From: Burkholderiales bacterium
Lineage (GTDB): Bacteria; Pseudomonadota; Gammaproteobacteria; Burkholderiales; Burkholderiaceae_F
Assembly: GCA_020355165.1 (NCBI GenBank)
Contig: CP070661.1
Coordinates: 3,102,601 to 3,166,600, forward strand
DNA: 64,000 bases
Direction of reading: 5' to 3'
Of the stretch, positions 53,085 through 63,352 are shown piece by piece. The position numbers and the translations under genes were made by a program. How positions within the stretch are numbered: position 1 is the first letter of the stretch; every line of letters starts with the position of its first letter. The notes under the pieces were generated by a model, which worked only from the letters and a program-made list of their open reading frames with translations, had not been told where the DNA came from and searched no databases.

Positions 53085-53825
53085 ATGGCGAACGTCGACT
53101 TCGACGGCTCCCGCAGCGCCGCGCGGCAGCCGTGGGCGCATGGCCTGGCGCGGCTGCGCCGGCTGCTGGCGCCGCGCTGCGTCGTCTGCGACCTGCACCA
53201 CGGCGATCCGCTGTGCCCCGGCTGCGCCGGCGACTACTTCGCCGACGCGGTGGCTCGTTGCGCTGCCTGCGGCATTCGCCTGCCGGCGGCGCGCGACGGC
53301 GAACGCTGCGGCCGCTGCCTGCATTCGCCGCCGAGCTTCGACGGCACGGTGGCCGTCGCCGACTATGCGCCGCCGGTCGACCGCATGGTCGCCGCGCTGA
53401 AATTCGGCGGCCGGCTGCCGCTCGCCGAGGCGTTCGGCAGGCTGCTGGCTCGCGCCGGAGCGCAGTTGCTGCGCGACGCCGACGCGATCTGCCCGGTGCC
53501 TCTCGCCTTCGAGCGCCAGGCCGAACGCGGCTTCAACCAGGCGCAGGAGATCGCGCGGCGCGTCGCCGCCGATTGCGGCCGCCGCCTGCGCACGGACATC
53601 CTGCTGCGCGTGCGGCACACCTCGGCACAGATGGATCTGGCGCCGGCCGAGCGGCGGCGCAACGTGCGCGGCGCCTTCGTCGCCCGCGGCGCGCTCGAGG
53701 GCATGCAGATCGTGGTGGTCGACGACGTGATGACCACCGGCGCCACGCTCGAGGAGATCGCCGCGGCGCTGAAGCGCAGCGGCGCATCGCGGGTCAGCAA
53801 CCTGGTGGTCGCACGCACGCCGTGA
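53085..53825 (+). CDS. comF: ComF-family protein
   Basis: A 246-residue protein with an N-terminal zinc-finger region (CVVCDLHHGDPLCPGC, CAACGIRLP, CGRCL) and a C-terminal type I phosphoribosyltransferase domain. The PRPP-binding motif is VVVDDVMTTGATLEEIAAAL. ComF proteins act in DNA uptake in naturally competent bacteria; elsewhere called GntX. An in-frame ATG at 53073 is an alternative start. bioC-like and comF are divergent neighbours, as in many betaproteobacteria. Confidence 0.9.
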   Translation: MANVDFDGSRSAARQPWAHGLARLRRLLAPRCVVCDLHHGDPLCPGCAGDYFADAVARCAACGIRLPAARDGERCGRCLHSPPSFDGTVAVADYAPPVDRMVAALKFGGRLPLAEAFGRLLARAGAQLLRDADAICPVPLAFERQAERGFNQAQEIARRVAADCGRRLRTDILLRVRHTSAQMDLAPAERRRNVRGAFVARGALEGMQIVVVDDVMTTGATLEEIAAALKRSGASRVSNLVVARTP

Positions 53826-53855
53826 CGGCGGCGGCCGTCCCGCGGATCAGCCGGT

Positions 53856-54290
53856 TCAGCCGACGCAGGCCAGCCTGCCGGCGATCGCCGCGCGCAGCGC
53901 GCCCAGGCGCGCACGGCGGGCGGCCAGCTGCGCCGGATCGGCCTGGCGCTGCCTTGCGCCCCAGACCGGCTCGGGGAAGTGCGGGTCGTCGGCGTAGCGC
54001 GGGATCACGTGCCAGTGCAGGTGCGGCGTCACGTTGCCGAAGCTGGCGAGGTTGACCTTGTACGGCGCCAGCACCTCGCGCTGCGCTGCCTCGACGGCGA
54101 GCACCGCCGCCAGCAGCCGCTGCCGGTCCGCCGGCGCGAGGTCGGTCATCTCGCGCAGGTGCGCGTTGGCGATCACCCGCACGTAGCCTGGATAGTCGGC
54201 GTCGTCGACCAGCACCGCGCGCAGCAGGTCGTCGCGGAACAGCACCTCGCCGCCGTCGCCGGCGCACAAGACGCAGCGATCGCGCGTCAC
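53856..54290 (-). CDS. HIT-family nucleotide hydrolase
   Basis: A 144-residue histidine-triad protein. CVLCAGDGG near the N-terminus suggests zinc binding, followed by [18 protein letters not shown] and the catalytic triad [16 protein letters not shown] (H-x-H-x-H). Such proteins hydrolyse dinucleotide or nucleoside phosphoramidate substrates. The GTG start overlaps the stop of the large FAD/Fe-S gene by 4 bases (GTGA), a sign of translational coupling. Confidence 0.9.
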   Translation of the reverse strand: MTRDRCVLCAGDGGEVLFRDDLLRAVLVDDADYPGYVRVIANAHLREMTDLAPADRQRLLAAVLAVEAAQREVLAPYKVNLASFGNVTPHLHWHVIPRYADDPHFPEPVWGARQRQADPAQLAARRARLGALRAAIAGRLACVG

Positions 54291-57200
54291 ACCAGCACCC
54301 GCTCGATGCCGCCGTTGTTGGCCGCCGCCACGTAGCGCGGCAGCCAGTCGGATCCGAGCAGGTGGCGCGCCAGCTCGACGACGATGTAGTCGGCGTCGAG
54401 TCCGGCGTCGTCGTTGTAGCGCTTCAGGCCCTGCAGGCACGACGGGCACGAGGTCAGCACCCGGACCTCGCCCCGGAAGCCGTCGGCGCGCAGCTGCCCG
54501 GCGCCGGCGCGCATCTCGCCCTCCTTGCGGAAGCGCACCTGGGTGGCGACGTCGGGCCGGGTGACCGCCAGCGTGCCGCTCTCGCCGCAGCAGCGGTCGT
54601 TCTTGTCGATCTTCCAGCCGTCGGCGGTGGCGATCAGCGCGTTGACGGTCTTCACCGGGTCCTGCTGCTTCATCGGGCTGTGGCAGGGGTCGTGGTACAG
54701 GTAGCGCACCCCGCCGACGCCTTCCAGGCGGACGCCCTTCTCGAGCAGGTACTCGTGGATGTCGACGATGCGGCAGCCCGGGAAGATCTCGCCGAACTGG
54801 TAGCCGATCAGCTGGTCGTAGCAGGTGCCGCAGGAGACCACCACCGTCCTGATGTCGAGGTAGTTCAGCGTGTTGGCGACGCGGTGCAGCAGCACCCGGT
54901 TGTCGGTGATGATCTTCTCGGCCCGGTCGAACTGCCCCGCGCCGCGCTGCGGGTAGCCGCAGCACAGGTAGCCCGGCGGCAGCACCGTCTGCACGCCGAC
55001 GTGCCAGAGCATCGCCTGGGTGGCCAGCCCGACCTGCGAGAACAGCCGCTCCGAGCCACAGCCGGGGAAATAGAACACCGCCTCGGCGTCGGCCGGCGTC
55101 GTCGCGGGGTTGCGGATGATCGGCACGTAGCGGCGGTCCTCGATGTCGAGCAGCGCGCGCGCGGTCCTCGCCGGCACGCCGGCCGGCATCTTCTTGTTGA
55201 CGAAGTGGATCACCTGTTCCTTCAGCGGCGGCCGGCCGGTGGACGCCGGCGGCTGGCGGGTCTGCGCGCGCGCCGCCAGCGCGAAGAAACGGTTGCCGAG
55301 CCGCTGTGCCCTGAAGCCCCAGCCGATCATCAGCCGGCGCACCAGCTTGATCGTCTCCGGCCGCGTCGCGTTGAGGAAGAACATCGACGCCGCCGCGCCG
55401 GGGTTGAAGCGCTTCTTGCCCATCCGCCGCAGCAGGTCGCGCATCGCCATCGTCACGTTGCCGAAGTCGATGTCGACCGGGCACGGCGTGGCGCACTTGT
55501 GGCAGATCGTGCAGTGGCCGGCGACGTCGTCGAACTCGTCCCAGTGGCGCAGCGAGATGCCGCGCCGCGTCTGTTCCTCGTACAGGAACGCCTCGATCAG
55601 CAGCGAAGCGGCGAGTATCTTGTTGCGCGGCGAGTACAGCAGGTTGGCGCGCGGCACGTGGGTGGCGCAGGCCGGCTTGCACTTGCCGCAGCGCAGGCAG
55701 TCCTTGATCGCGTCCGACACGCCCTTGATGTCGGACTGCTGCATGATCAGCGACTCGTGGCCCATCAGGCCGAAGCTCGGCGTGTAGGCCGCCTCGAGCG
55801 TCGCGCCGGGAAGCAGCTTGCCCTTGTTGAAGCGGCCCGCCGGGTCGATGCGGCTCTTGTAGGCGCGGAACTCGCGCAGCTCCTCCTCGGCGAGGAACTC
55901 CAGCTTGGTCATGCCGATGCCGTGCTCGCCGGAGATCACGCCGCCCAGCTGGCGGGCGATCGCCATGATCCGCGCCACCGTGCGGTGCGCGGTCCTGAGC
56001 ATCTCGTAATCGTCCGAGTTCACCGGGATGTTGGTGTGCACGTTGCCGTCGCCGGCATGCATGTGCAGCGCGACGAACACGCGGCCGTGCAGGATCCGGC
56101 GGTGGATCGCCTGGCACTCGGCAAGCACCGGCGCAAAGGCCGCTCCCGAGAGGATCCGCTCCAGCGGCGCGCGGATCTCGATCTTCCAGGAGACGCGGAT
56201 CGTGCGCTCCTGCAGCAGGTCGATGATCCGCGCCGTCGGCCGGCCGTCGGCGCCGGCCACGTGCGTGATGCCCAGCCTGGCCAGCTCCGGCGCCGCCTGC
56301 GCCACCGGCTCGTCGAAGTGCTGCAGCAGGAAGGTCCAGCGGCGGCGGGCGAACGCCAGCAGCTCGCGCGCCGCCTCGACGCGGTCGCCGACGATCTCGT
56401 CGCGCGACAGCCGGTCGAAGTCCGGATCGCCGGTGCTGCCGAGCGCGAACTCGGTGCCGAGATACTCCTCGAGGGCGTCGAGCAGCGCCAGCTTGTTGCG
56501 GATCGACAGCTCGATGTTGATGCGCTCGATGGCGTCGGTGTAGTCGCCCATCCGCTCGAGCGGGATCACCACGTCCTCGTTCAGCTTGAAGGCGTTGGTG
56601 TGGCGGGCGATAGCCGCCGTCTTGGCCCGGTCGAGCCAGAACTTCTTGCGCGCCTCGCCGCTCACCGCGATGAAGCCCTCGCCGCCGCGGGCGTTGGCGA
56701 TGCGCACGACCTCGCTGGCGGCGAGCGCCACCGCCGTGTCGTCGTCGCCGACGATGTCGCCGATCAGCACCATCTTCGGCAGCTCGGCCCGCCGCGACTT
56801 GGTCGTGTAGCCGACCGCGCGCAGGTAGCGCTCGTCCATGTGCTCGAGCCCTGCGAGACGGACGCCGCCGGCGGACGCCTCGGTCTGCACGTAGCCCTTG
56901 ATCTCGACGATCGACGGCACCGCCTGGCGCGCCGGGCCGAAGAACTCCAGGCACACGGTGCGGATGTGCGGCGGCATCCTGTGCAGCACCCAGCGGGCCG
57001 CGGTGATCAGCCCGTCACAGCCCTCCTTCTGGATGCCGGGCAGCCCGCCGAGGAACTTGTCGGTGACGTCCTTGCCGAGGCCGAGCCTGCGGAACCGCCG
57101 TCCCTCGATCTCCAGGATCTCGCGGCGCAGCGCCTTTGCCCGCGCCGCCGCCTGCCGTCCGTCCTTCCACAGCAGCTCGAACCTGGCCACCGGCACGTCG

Positions 57201-58228
57201 TGGATCTTGCCGCGGTTGTGCGCCAGCCGCGTCACCTCAAGCCAGTTGCCCTCCGGGTCGACCATCCGCCACCAGGCGAGGTTGTCGAGCGCCGTGCCCC
57301 AGAGCACCGCCTTCTTGCCGCCGGCATTCATGGCGATGTTGCCGCCGACGCACGACGAATCGGCCGAGGTCGGGTCGACCGCGAACACCAGCCCGGCCGC
57401 CTCGGCCGCGTCGGCCACGCGCCGGGTGACGACGCCGGCGCCGGTGAAGATCGTCGGCACCTCGCCGTCGACGCCGGGCAGGCCGATCCGCTCGACCGCG
57501 TCGAGCTGCACCAGCTTCTCGGTGTTGATCACCGCCGACCGCGAAGTCAGCGGCACGCAGCTGCCGGTGTAGCCGGTGCCGCCGCCGCGCGGGATCACCG
57601 TCAGGCCGAGATCGAAACAGGCCCGCACCAGCGCCGGCACCTCGTCCTCCTCGTCCGGCGCCAGCACGACGAACGGGTACTCGACGCGCCAGTCGGTCGC
57701 ATCGGTGACATGCGAAACCCGTGCGAAGGCGTCGAAACAGACGTTGTCGGCGCGCGTGATCCGCTCGAAGCGCCGGCGCGCCGCCTTGCGCAGGTCCCAG
57801 GTATCGGAGAACTCGCGCTTGAACGCCTCCACGCAGCGGGTCGCCGCCTGCAGCAGATGGCCGACCTTGGCATCGCGCGCCGGATCGGTCGGGTCGCGCC
57901 GCTTCTCGACCTCGTGCAGCCGGTGATGCAGCGCCTCGACCAGCATCGCACGGCGCTTCGGGTTGTCGAGCAGGTCTTCCTGCAGGTACGGGTTGCGCTG
58001 CACTGCCCACACGTCGCCGAGCACCTCGTACAGCATGCGCGCGCTGCGCCCGGTGCGGCGCTCGCCGCGCAGTTGGTCGAGCACCCGCCACGCGTCCGCG
58101 CCGAGCAGGCGGATCACGATCTCGCGATCCGAGAACGACGTGTAGTTGTAGGGGATCTCGCGCAGGCGCACGCCCTCGACCGGCGGGGCAGCAGGCTTGA
58201 GCGAACCTGGCGGCGGCGGGGCGTTCAT
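54287..58228 (-). CDS. DUF3683 giant FAD-linked oxidase/Fe-S oxidoreductase
   Basis: A 1,313-residue fusion. In order: a DUF3683 N-terminus ([19 protein letters not shown]), a PCMH FAD-binding domain ([40 protein letters not shown]), a FAD-oxidase C-terminal domain ([35 protein letters not shown]), two 4Fe-4S sites ([25 protein letters not shown]), and two CCG (heterodisulfide-reductase-type) regions ([38 protein letters not shown]). This architecture resembles D-2-hydroxyacid (D-lactate or glycolate-type) dehydrogenases that pass electrons to quinone. Substrate unproven. The ATG is at 58226-58228. Confidence 0.9.
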   Translation of the reverse strand: MNAPPPPGSLKPAAPPVEGVRLREIPYNYTSFSDREIVIRLLGADAWRVLDQLRGERRTGRSARMLYEVLGDVWAVQRNPYLQEDLLDNPKRRAMLVEALHHRLHEVEKRRDPTDPARDAKVGHLLQAATRCVEAFKREFSDTWDLRKAARRRFERITRADNVCFDAFARVSHVTDATDWRVEYPFVVLAPDEEDEVPALVRACFDLGLTVIPRGGGTGYTGSCVPLTSRSAVINTEKLVQLDAVERIGLPGVDGEVPTIFTGAGVVTRRVADAAEAAGLVFAVDPTSADSSCVGGNIAMNAGGKKAVLWGTALDNLAWWRMVDPEGNWLEVTRLAHNRGKIHDVPVARFELLWKDGRQAAARAKALRREILEIEGRRFRRLGLGKDVTDKFLGGLPGIQKEGCDGLITAARWVLHRMPPHIRTVCLEFFGPARQAVPSIVEIKGYVQTEASAGGVRLAGLEHMDERYLRAVGYTTKSRRAELPKMVLIGDIVGDDDTAVALAASEVVRIANARGGEGFIAVSGEARKKFWLDRAKTAAIARHTNAFKLNEDVVIPLERMGDYTDAIERINIELSIRNKLALLDALEEYLGTEFALGSTGDPDFDRLSRDEIVGDRVEAARELLAFARRRWTFLLQHFDEPVAQAAPELARLGITHVAGADGRPTARIIDLLQERTIRVSWKIEIRAPLERILSGAAFAPVLAECQAIHRRILHGRVFVALHMHAGDGNVHTNIPVNSDDYEMLRTAHRTVARIMAIARQLGGVISGEHGIGMTKLEFLAEEELREFRAYKSRIDPAGRFNKGKLLPGATLEAAYTPSFGLMGHESLIMQQSDIKGVSDAIKDCLRCGKCKPACATHVPRANLLYSPRNKILAASLLIEAFLYEEQTRRGISLRHWDEFDDVAGHCTICHKCATPCPVDIDFGNVTMAMRDLLRRMGKKRFNPGAAASMFFLNATRPETIKLVRRLMIGWGFRAQRLGNRFFALAARAQTRQPPASTGRPPLKEQVIHFVNKKMPAGVPARTARALLDIEDRRYVPIIRNPATTPADAEAVFYFPGCGSERLFSQVGLATQAMLWHVGVQTVLPPGYLCCGYPQRGAGQFDRAEKIITDNRVLLHRVANTLNYLDIRTVVVSCGTCYDQLIGYQFGEIFPGCRIVDIHEYLLEKGVRLEGVGGVRYLYHDPCHSPMKQQDPVKTVNALIATADGWKIDKNDRCCGESGTLAVTRPDVATQVRFRKEGEMRAGAGQLRADGFRGEVRVLTSCPSCLQGLKRYNDDAGLDADYIVVELARHLLGSDWLPRYVAAANNGGIERVLV

Positions 58229-58308
58229 GACGGAGCAGCCAACTTGGGGCGGCAGGATCCTGCAGCGGACAGTGTATCTGTTGCACCGCATCAACACCTG
58301 CGCCTGAC

Positions 58309-59088
58309 ATGGGGTCAAGCACTCCGCGCCCGAGCCGCTATCGTGGGCGGGAGATCGCAGCCGACCGGATCGATGTGAGAGCGAGCGACGCGCACGACGC
58401 GCTGCGGCTGTGGTGGCTGCCCCTTGCCGCGGGGCTGCTGCCGGCGGCGGGTACCGTCATCGCCTTTTGCCTCGCGGTGGCGCAGGGTCAGTTTCCCTCC
58501 TGCAATCCGCTGCTCGACGGCTGCGTGTCGATCAGCCGCGCCGGCCGCCACGACCTGCCGAACATCGTCTTTCGCGCGCTCCTGCTGCCGGGCGCGACGC
58601 TGCAGGGAGTCGTCTGGCTGCTGACCCGCGCGTGGCTGGGCAGCCTCGGTGCGCCGCCGGATCGCCTGCTGCGGCTGCTGCCCTGGGTCGGTGTCACCGC
58701 GGCGCTGTTCCTCGTCCTGTACGGCACCTTTCTCGGCACCGAGGGTCCCGGCTACCAGTGGACGCGACGCTACGGCGTGGTCGTCTACTTCGGCTTCACC
58801 TGCATCGCCATGCTGATCGTCGGCGGGGCGCTGCAGCGCGTGGCGGCGGCCGCCGGCCGGCTGCGCCACTCGTCGGTCGTGCTGTACCTGCTGGTCGCGG
58901 CGCTGCCGGTGCTGGGCCTCGTCAACTCCACCTCACCGCTGTTCCTGCAGGGCGAAGCGGCGCGGGACGCGCTCGGCAACGCCACCGAGTGGTGGGGCGC
59001 GCTGGTGTTCACCGTGTTCTTCGTCCTGCTCGCGCGGCTGTGGCACGCGACGCGTCTTTCGGCGCGCCTCGGCGCTCGTGCCGGCTGA
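58309..59088 (+). CDS. Frag1/DRAM-like membrane protein
   Basis: A 259-residue membrane protein with about six helices ([98 protein letters not shown]). The loop [20 protein letters not shown] and EWWGALVFT resemble the Frag1/DRAM/Sfk1 family. The start at 58309 is uncertain; a GTG at 58375 would remove a charged leader. It is divergent from the DUF3683 gene across 80 bases. Function unknown. Confidence 0.72.
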   Translation: MGSSTPRPSRYRGREIAADRIDVRASDAHDALRLWWLPLAAGLLPAAGTVIAFCLAVAQGQFPSCNPLLDGCVSISRAGRHDLPNIVFRALLLPGATLQGVVWLLTRAWLGSLGAPPDRLLRLLPWVGVTAALFLVLYGTFLGTEGPGYQWTRRYGVVVYFGFTCIAMLIVGGALQRVAAAAGRLRHSSVVLYLLVAALPVLGLVNSTSPLFLQGEAARDALGNATEWWGALVFTVFFVLLARLWHATRLSARLGARAG

Positions 59089-59139
59089 GCCGAAGCGGGC
59101 CCGTGGCGGCGACCGGCCCGCAATCGGTCCGGGGCGCCG

Positions 59140-59316
59140 TCAGCGCAGCGGCGCGGCGGCAAGCACGGTTGCCGGGTAGGCGGCCTGCTGGCCGGGCTTC
59201 GAGTGATGCTGCGCCAGCCCGTCGATGAAGACGCCGGTCGAGAAGGTGGCAACCAGGGCGACGATCACGAACACGGTGCGAAGCAGCGGCCGGGTCGGGG
59301 TGTAGGACTTGTTCAT
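59140..59316 (-). CDS. Small membrane protein (58 aa)
   Basis: A 58-residue ORF with a strong Shine-Dalgarno (GAAGGAG, 7 bases before the ATG at 59314-59316). It begins MNKSYTPTRPLLRTVFVIVA and has one membrane helix (VFVIVALVATFSTGVFIDGL), then a short polar C-terminus (AQHHSKPGQQAAYPATVLAA). It is too short for standard ORF cut-offs. No named family is recognised, though similar short one-helix proteins exist in betaproteobacteria. An array of regulator-like half-sites lies 80-125 bases upstream. Confidence 0.72.
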   Translation of the reverse strand: MNKSYTPTRPLLRTVFVIVALVATFSTGVFIDGLAQHHSKPGQQAAYPATVLAAAPLR

Positions 59317-59395
59317 CGCGTACTCCTTCAGGGTCGGGCGGCATAGCGATCGGTGATCGCACCGTCGATGGCCACACTGTGCGCGCCGCGCCCCG

Positions 59396-59440
59396 CTTCA
59401 GTCCTTGAGCGGCCTGAAGCCCGGCTTAAGCGTTCTGAAA
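59396..59440 (-). promoter_or_regulatory. Half-site array resembling PmrA/QseB-type response-regulator boxes
   Basis: Five hexamers related to CTTAAG occur in phase: CTTCAG (59396-59401), CTTGAG (59404-59409), CTGAAG (59414-59419), CTTAAG (59425-59430) and CTGAAA (59435-59440). The third and fourth form CTGAAG-N5-CTTAAG, close to the PmrA/QseB box CTTAAG-N5-CTTAAG. The last four start at 10-11 base intervals, about one helical turn. The array precedes the 58-aa gene on the minus strand. The remainder of 59317-59591 shows no other feature. Confidence 0.4.
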
Positions 59441-59591
59441 CCGCGTTGCCGCCGCGCTGCAGGCCCTCGCCCGGTTGAGGCGGGCGGCGGCTGGCGCCGT
59501 GACGGCGACGCCGGCTCGGAGCGAGTCCGTCGAGCGGCCGGCGCTCGGCCTCGCACGGCGCAGGCGAGGCAGACCGGCGGCAGCAGCCGCT

Positions 59592-60590
59592 TCAGCCCGC
59601 CAGCGGCGGTTCCTGCATCGCCGCGACCTGCTCGCGCAGCTCGAGGATCCGCTCTTCCCAGTAGCGCGGCGTGTCGAACCAGGGGAAGGCGGCCGGAAAC
59701 GCCGGATCGTCCCAGCGGCGCGCGATCCAGGCGCTGTAGTGGACCAGCCGCAGCGTGCGCAGCGCCTCGATCAGGTGCAATTCGCGGCGGTCGAATTCGG
59801 CGAAGTCCTCGTAGCCGGCCAGCAGGTCGGCCAGCTGCGCCTGCCGCTCGTCGCGCGAGCCGGACAGCAGCATCCACAGGTCCTGCACCGCCGGCCCCAT
59901 GCGCGAGTCGTCGAAGTCGACGAAGTGCGGCCCCGGCTGCGCGCCGCTGTCGGTCCAAAGCACGTTGCCGACGTGCACGTCGCCGTGCAGGCGGATCGTC
60001 CGCAGGTCGCCGGCGCGCCCGTAGCAGCGCCGCACCTCGTCGATCGCCTGGGCGCTGACGCCGGCGTACACGTCGCGCAGTTCGTGCGGCAGCCAGCCGC
60101 TCGCCAGCAGGTACGCCCGCGGCTCGTCGCCGAAGGTGGCCACGTCGAGCGACGGCCGATGCTGGTAGCGCGAGGTGCCGCCCACCGAGTGGATGCGGCC
60201 GATGAAGCGGCCGAGCCACTCGCGCACCTGCCGGTCCTCGATCTCGGGCGCGCGGCCGCCGCGCCGTGGATACAGGGCAAATCGGTAGCCGCCGCGCTCG
60301 TGCAGCGTCGCGCCGTCGATCGCCAGCGGCGGCACCGCCGGCACCTCGACCCCGGCCAGTTCCCCGGTGAAGGCATGCTCCTCGACGATCTGCGCGTCGG
60401 TCCAGCGGCCCGGCCGGTAGAACTTGGCCACGACGAAGCGCTGCGCGTCGTCCTGCACGCCGACCTGGAAGACGCGGTTCTCGTAGCTGTTCAGCGCCAG
60501 CAGCGTGCCGCTGGTAGGCACGCCGATCGCGTCGATCGCGTTCAGAACCGCGTCGGGCGTCAGGTCGGCGAACGGTGCGATGCGGTCCAT
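59592..60590 (-). CDS. srkA: Stress-response Ser/Thr protein kinase SrkA (YihE)
   Basis: A 332-residue kinase of the RdoA/YihE type with an aminoglycoside-phosphotransferase-like fold. It opens with FADLTPDAVLNAIDAIGVPT and LNSYENRVFQVG, has the ATP Lys in RFVVAKFYRPGRW, the catalytic loop RLHGDVHVGNVLW and the metal site HFVDFDDSRMGPAVQDLW. In E. coli SrkA counters stress-induced death (MazEF and Cpx links). Length fits (328). Next to a YncE-like protein gene on the same strand. Confidence 0.93.
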   Translation of the reverse strand: MDRIAPFADLTPDAVLNAIDAIGVPTSGTLLALNSYENRVFQVGVQDDAQRFVVAKFYRPGRWTDAQIVEEHAFTGELAGVEVPAVPPLAIDGATLHERGGYRFALYPRRGGRAPEIEDRQVREWLGRFIGRIHSVGGTSRYQHRPSLDVATFGDEPRAYLLASGWLPHELRDVYAGVSAQAIDEVRRCYGRAGDLRTIRLHGDVHVGNVLWTDSGAQPGPHFVDFDDSRMGPAVQDLWMLLSGSRDERQAQLADLLAGYEDFAEFDRRELHLIEALRTLRLVHYSAWIARRWDDPAFPAAFPWFDTPRYWEERILELREQVAAMQEPPLAG

Positions 60591-60620
60591 CTGGCGCGGG
60601 GCCCGGCCTGTCGCTGCAGG

Positions 60621-61679
60621 CTAGCGGCGCGGCTGCACCCGCACCGGGGTCCAGGCGAGCCCGTCGGGTTCCCTGCCGCTCGGCAGCGTCCTGAGCAGCC
60701 TGCCGTCGGCCGCATCGAACTCGGCCACCTGGTCGGCGTTGGCCTGTGCGACGTAGACGCGCCGGCCCGCGCCGTCGGTCACGACGCCAATGGGCACGGT
60801 GCTGCGGCCGAACATGGCGCCGAGCAGCCTGCCCTCGGTCTGCACCGCGGCGGCCGGCAGCCCGATCCGGCGCTCGAGCACCCGGCTGCTGCGGTCGAAG
60901 ACCAGCAGGGCATCGTCGCGCGGCACCGTCACGAAGGCGCGCGCGCCCGCCGGATCGAAGCGCACGCGGATCGGGAAGCCCGGGGCCGCCAGCGAGGCAA
61001 GCGGCTGCAGGCTGCCGGCATCGATCACGCTCAGCGTGTCGGCGCCGCGGTTGCTGACCCAGACCTCCCGCCCGTCGGGGCTGACGTCGACGCCCTCTGC
61101 ACCCTGCCCGGTCGGAATGTGCGCGACGGCGGCACCATCGCGCAGGTCGAGCACCGACACGCTGCCCGATCCGATGTTGGCGACGAAGGCGCGCCCGCGG
61201 CCGGGCGACGCGGCGACCATGTGGGAGACGCGCTGGCCGGTCGCCATCACCTTGTCGATCCGACCGCCGACGACGTCGACGATCAGCACGCTCGCCTGCG
61301 CTTCCGCGGTCACGACGACCCGGCGCTGGTCGAGGAACTGCAGGCCGTGCGGGCGCTGGTAGGGGTCGACGACGACCGTCCTCACGACCTGCGCCGTCGC
61401 CACGTCGATCACGCTGAGGCTGTTGCCGGGCGTCGTCTGGCCGTAGTTGGTCACCACCACCACGCTGCCGTCGGGCGACGCGGCGGCTTCGTGCGGGCCG
61501 TCGCCGACCGGGATGCGCGCGACCTCCGTGCCGGAGGCCAGGTCGATCAGCGAGGCGCTCGCCTCGGACTTGTTCAGCACCACCAGCGTGCCCGCCGGGC
61601 TGGCGGCGTCGCCCGAGGCGGCGCCGCCGGCAAGCAGCGGCCACAGCAAAGCCACAAACCAGCCGATCCTGCGCGCCAT
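60621..61679 (-). CDS. Exported YncE-like beta-propeller protein
   Basis: A 352-residue protein with a signal peptide (MARRIGWFVALLWPLLAGGA) and seven-bladed-propeller repeats of the PQQ/YVTN type: SASLIDLASGTEVARIPVGD, SLSVIDVATAQVVRTVVVDP, SVSVLDLRDGAAVAHIPTGQ, TLSVIDAGSLQPLASLAAPG. An AAAGGAGG Shine-Dalgarno just upstream fixes the ATG at 61677-61679 rather than 61700. Such proteins are periplasmic; function unknown. It lies 30 bases upstream of srkA on the same strand. Confidence 0.85.
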   Translation of the reverse strand: MARRIGWFVALLWPLLAGGAASGDAASPAGTLVVLNKSEASASLIDLASGTEVARIPVGDGPHEAAASPDGSVVVVTNYGQTTPGNSLSVIDVATAQVVRTVVVDPYQRPHGLQFLDQRRVVVTAEAQASVLIVDVVGGRIDKVMATGQRVSHMVAASPGRGRAFVANIGSGSVSVLDLRDGAAVAHIPTGQGAEGVDVSPDGREVWVSNRGADTLSVIDAGSLQPLASLAAPGFPIRVRFDPAGARAFVTVPRDDALLVFDRSSRVLERRIGLPAAAVQTEGRLLGAMFGRSTVPIGVVTDGAGRRVYVAQANADQVAEFDAADGRLLRTLPSGREPDGLAWTPVRVQPRR

Positions 61680-61825
61680 GCTCCTCCTTTGCTGGGCCAC
61701 CGGCGTCGCCCGGCGGCGCCCGCTCGGTCGTCATTGTCGCAGCGCCGGCCCGGCGCCGCCGAGGCAGGGCGGCCGCGGTGCGGCGTGATAACTTCAAACA
61801 AGACCGGCCCCCGCGAGGACGTTCC

Positions 61826-63352
61826 ATGCCCGCACAGGAATACCTGCGCCGCATCCTGAATGCGCGCGTCTACGACGTCGCCGAGGAGACGCCGCTGGAG
61901 GTCGCGCCGCAGCTGTCGGTTCGGCTGGGCAACCGGGTACTGCTCAAGCGCGAGGACCTGCAGCCGGTGTTCAGCTTCAAGCTGCGCGGCGCCTACAACA
62001 AGATGGTCGGCCTGCCGCCGGCGCAGCGCAGGCGCGGCGTGATCGCCGCCAGCGCCGGCAACCACGCGCAGGGCGTGGCGCTGGCGGCAGCCAAGCTCGG
62101 CTGCCGGGCGGTGATCGTGATGCCGGTGACCACGCCGCAGGTGAAGATCGACGCCGTGCGGGCGCGCGGCGCCGAGGTCGTGCTGCACGGCGACTCGTAC
62201 TCGGACGCCTACGACCACGCGCTGGCGCTGCAGGCGAAGAAGGGCCTCACGTTCGTGCACCCGTTCGACGATCCGGACGTGATCGCCGGCCAGGGCACGA
62301 TCGGCATGGAGATCCTGCGCCAGCACCACCCGGCGGAGCACGGGCCGCTGCACGCGGTATTCGTCGCCATCGGCGGAGGCGGGCTGATCGCCGGCGTCGC
62401 CGCCTACATCAAGGCGCTGCGGCCCGAGATCCGCGTGATCGGCGTGCAGACCGAGGACTCGGACGCGATGGCCCGCTCGTTCGCCGCCGGTCGTCGCGTG
62501 CAGCTGCACCAGGTCGGGCTGTTCTCCGACGGCACCGCGGTGCGGCTGGTCGGCGAGGAGACCTACAAGCTGGCGAAGCTGTACGTCGACGAGGTCGTCA
62601 CCGTCGACACCGACGCCATCTGCGCGGCGATCAAGGACGTGTTCCAGGACACCCGCTCGATCCTCGAGCCGGCCGGTGCGCTCGCCATCGCCGGCATGAA
62701 GAAGTTCGTCGAGCGCGAGAAGCTGAAGGGCCGCACGCTGGTGGCGATCGCCTGCGGCGCCAACATGAACTTCGACCGGCTGCGCTTCGTCGCCGAGCGC
62801 GCCGAGGTCGGCGAGCAGCGCGAAGCGGTGTTCGCGGTGACCATTCCGGAGGAACGCGGCAGCTTCAGGCGCTTCTGCTCACTGGTCGGCAACCGCAACG
62901 TCACCGAGTTCAACTACCGCATCGCCGACGCCAAGGAGGCGCACATCTTCGTCGGCATTCAGCTGGCCGACCGCCGCGACGCCGGGGTACTGGCGAAGAC
63001 CTTCGGCAAGCACGGCTTCGCCACGCTCGACCTGACCGACGACGAGCTGGCCAAGCAGCACCTGCGGCACATGGTCGGCGGGCGCTCGCCACTGGCCAGG
63101 GACGAGCTGCTGTACCGCTTCGAGTTCCCGGAGCGGCCCGGCGCGCTGATGAAGTTCCTCACCAGCATGTCGCCGAACTGGAACATCTCGCTGTTCCACT
63201 ACCGAAACCAGGGCGCCGACTACGGCCGCATCCTGGTCGGCATGCAGGTGCCGGCCGACGAGAAGAAGCAGCTGAAGGAGTTCCTCGCCGCGCTCGGCTA
63301 CCGCCACTGGGACGAGAGCGGACACCCCGCCTACCGGCTGTTCCTCGCCTGA
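61826..63352 (+). CDS. ilvA: Threonine ammonia-lyase IlvA, biosynthetic
   Basis: PLP enzyme that makes 2-oxobutanoate for isoleucine. The 508-residue protein has the PLP Lys in QPVFSFKLRGAYNKMVGLPP, SAGNHAQGVALAAAKLG, the Gly-rich phosphate site GGGGLIAGVAAYIKAL and the conserved ACGANMNFDRLRFV. Two C-terminal ACT-like regulatory domains (EERGSFRRFCSLVGNRNVTE and FEFPERPGALMKFLTSM) indicate feedback control by isoleucine. The start ATG at 61826 gives MPAQEYLRRILNARVYDVA. Confidence 0.96.
   Translation: MPAQEYLRRILNARVYDVAEETPLEVAPQLSVRLGNRVLLKREDLQPVFSFKLRGAYNKMVGLPPAQRRRGVIAASAGNHAQGVALAAAKLGCRAVIVMPVTTPQVKIDAVRARGAEVVLHGDSYSDAYDHALALQAKKGLTFVHPFDDPDVIAGQGTIGMEILRQHHPAEHGPLHAVFVAIGGGGLIAGVAAYIKALRPEIRVIGVQTEDSDAMARSFAAGRRVQLHQVGLFSDGTAVRLVGEETYKLAKLYVDEVVTVDTDAICAAIKDVFQDTRSILEPAGALAIAGMKKFVEREKLKGRTLVAIACGANMNFDRLRFVAERAEVGEQREAVFAVTIPEERGSFRRFCSLVGNRNVTEFNYRIADAKEAHIFVGIQLADRRDAGVLAKTFGKHGFATLDLTDDELAKQHLRHMVGGRSPLARDELLYRFEFPERPGALMKFLTSMSPNWNISLFHYRNQGADYGRILVGMQVPADEKKQLKEFLAALGYRHWDESGHPAYRLFLA

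Noticed and set aside
54362-58378. An open frame of about 1,338 codons on the plus strand, antisense to the DUF3683 gene
   Set aside because: It mirrors the codon structure of the real gene at very high GC, has no recognisable domain and is rich in Arg, Asp, Val and His as expected for antisense of GC3-rich coding DNA.
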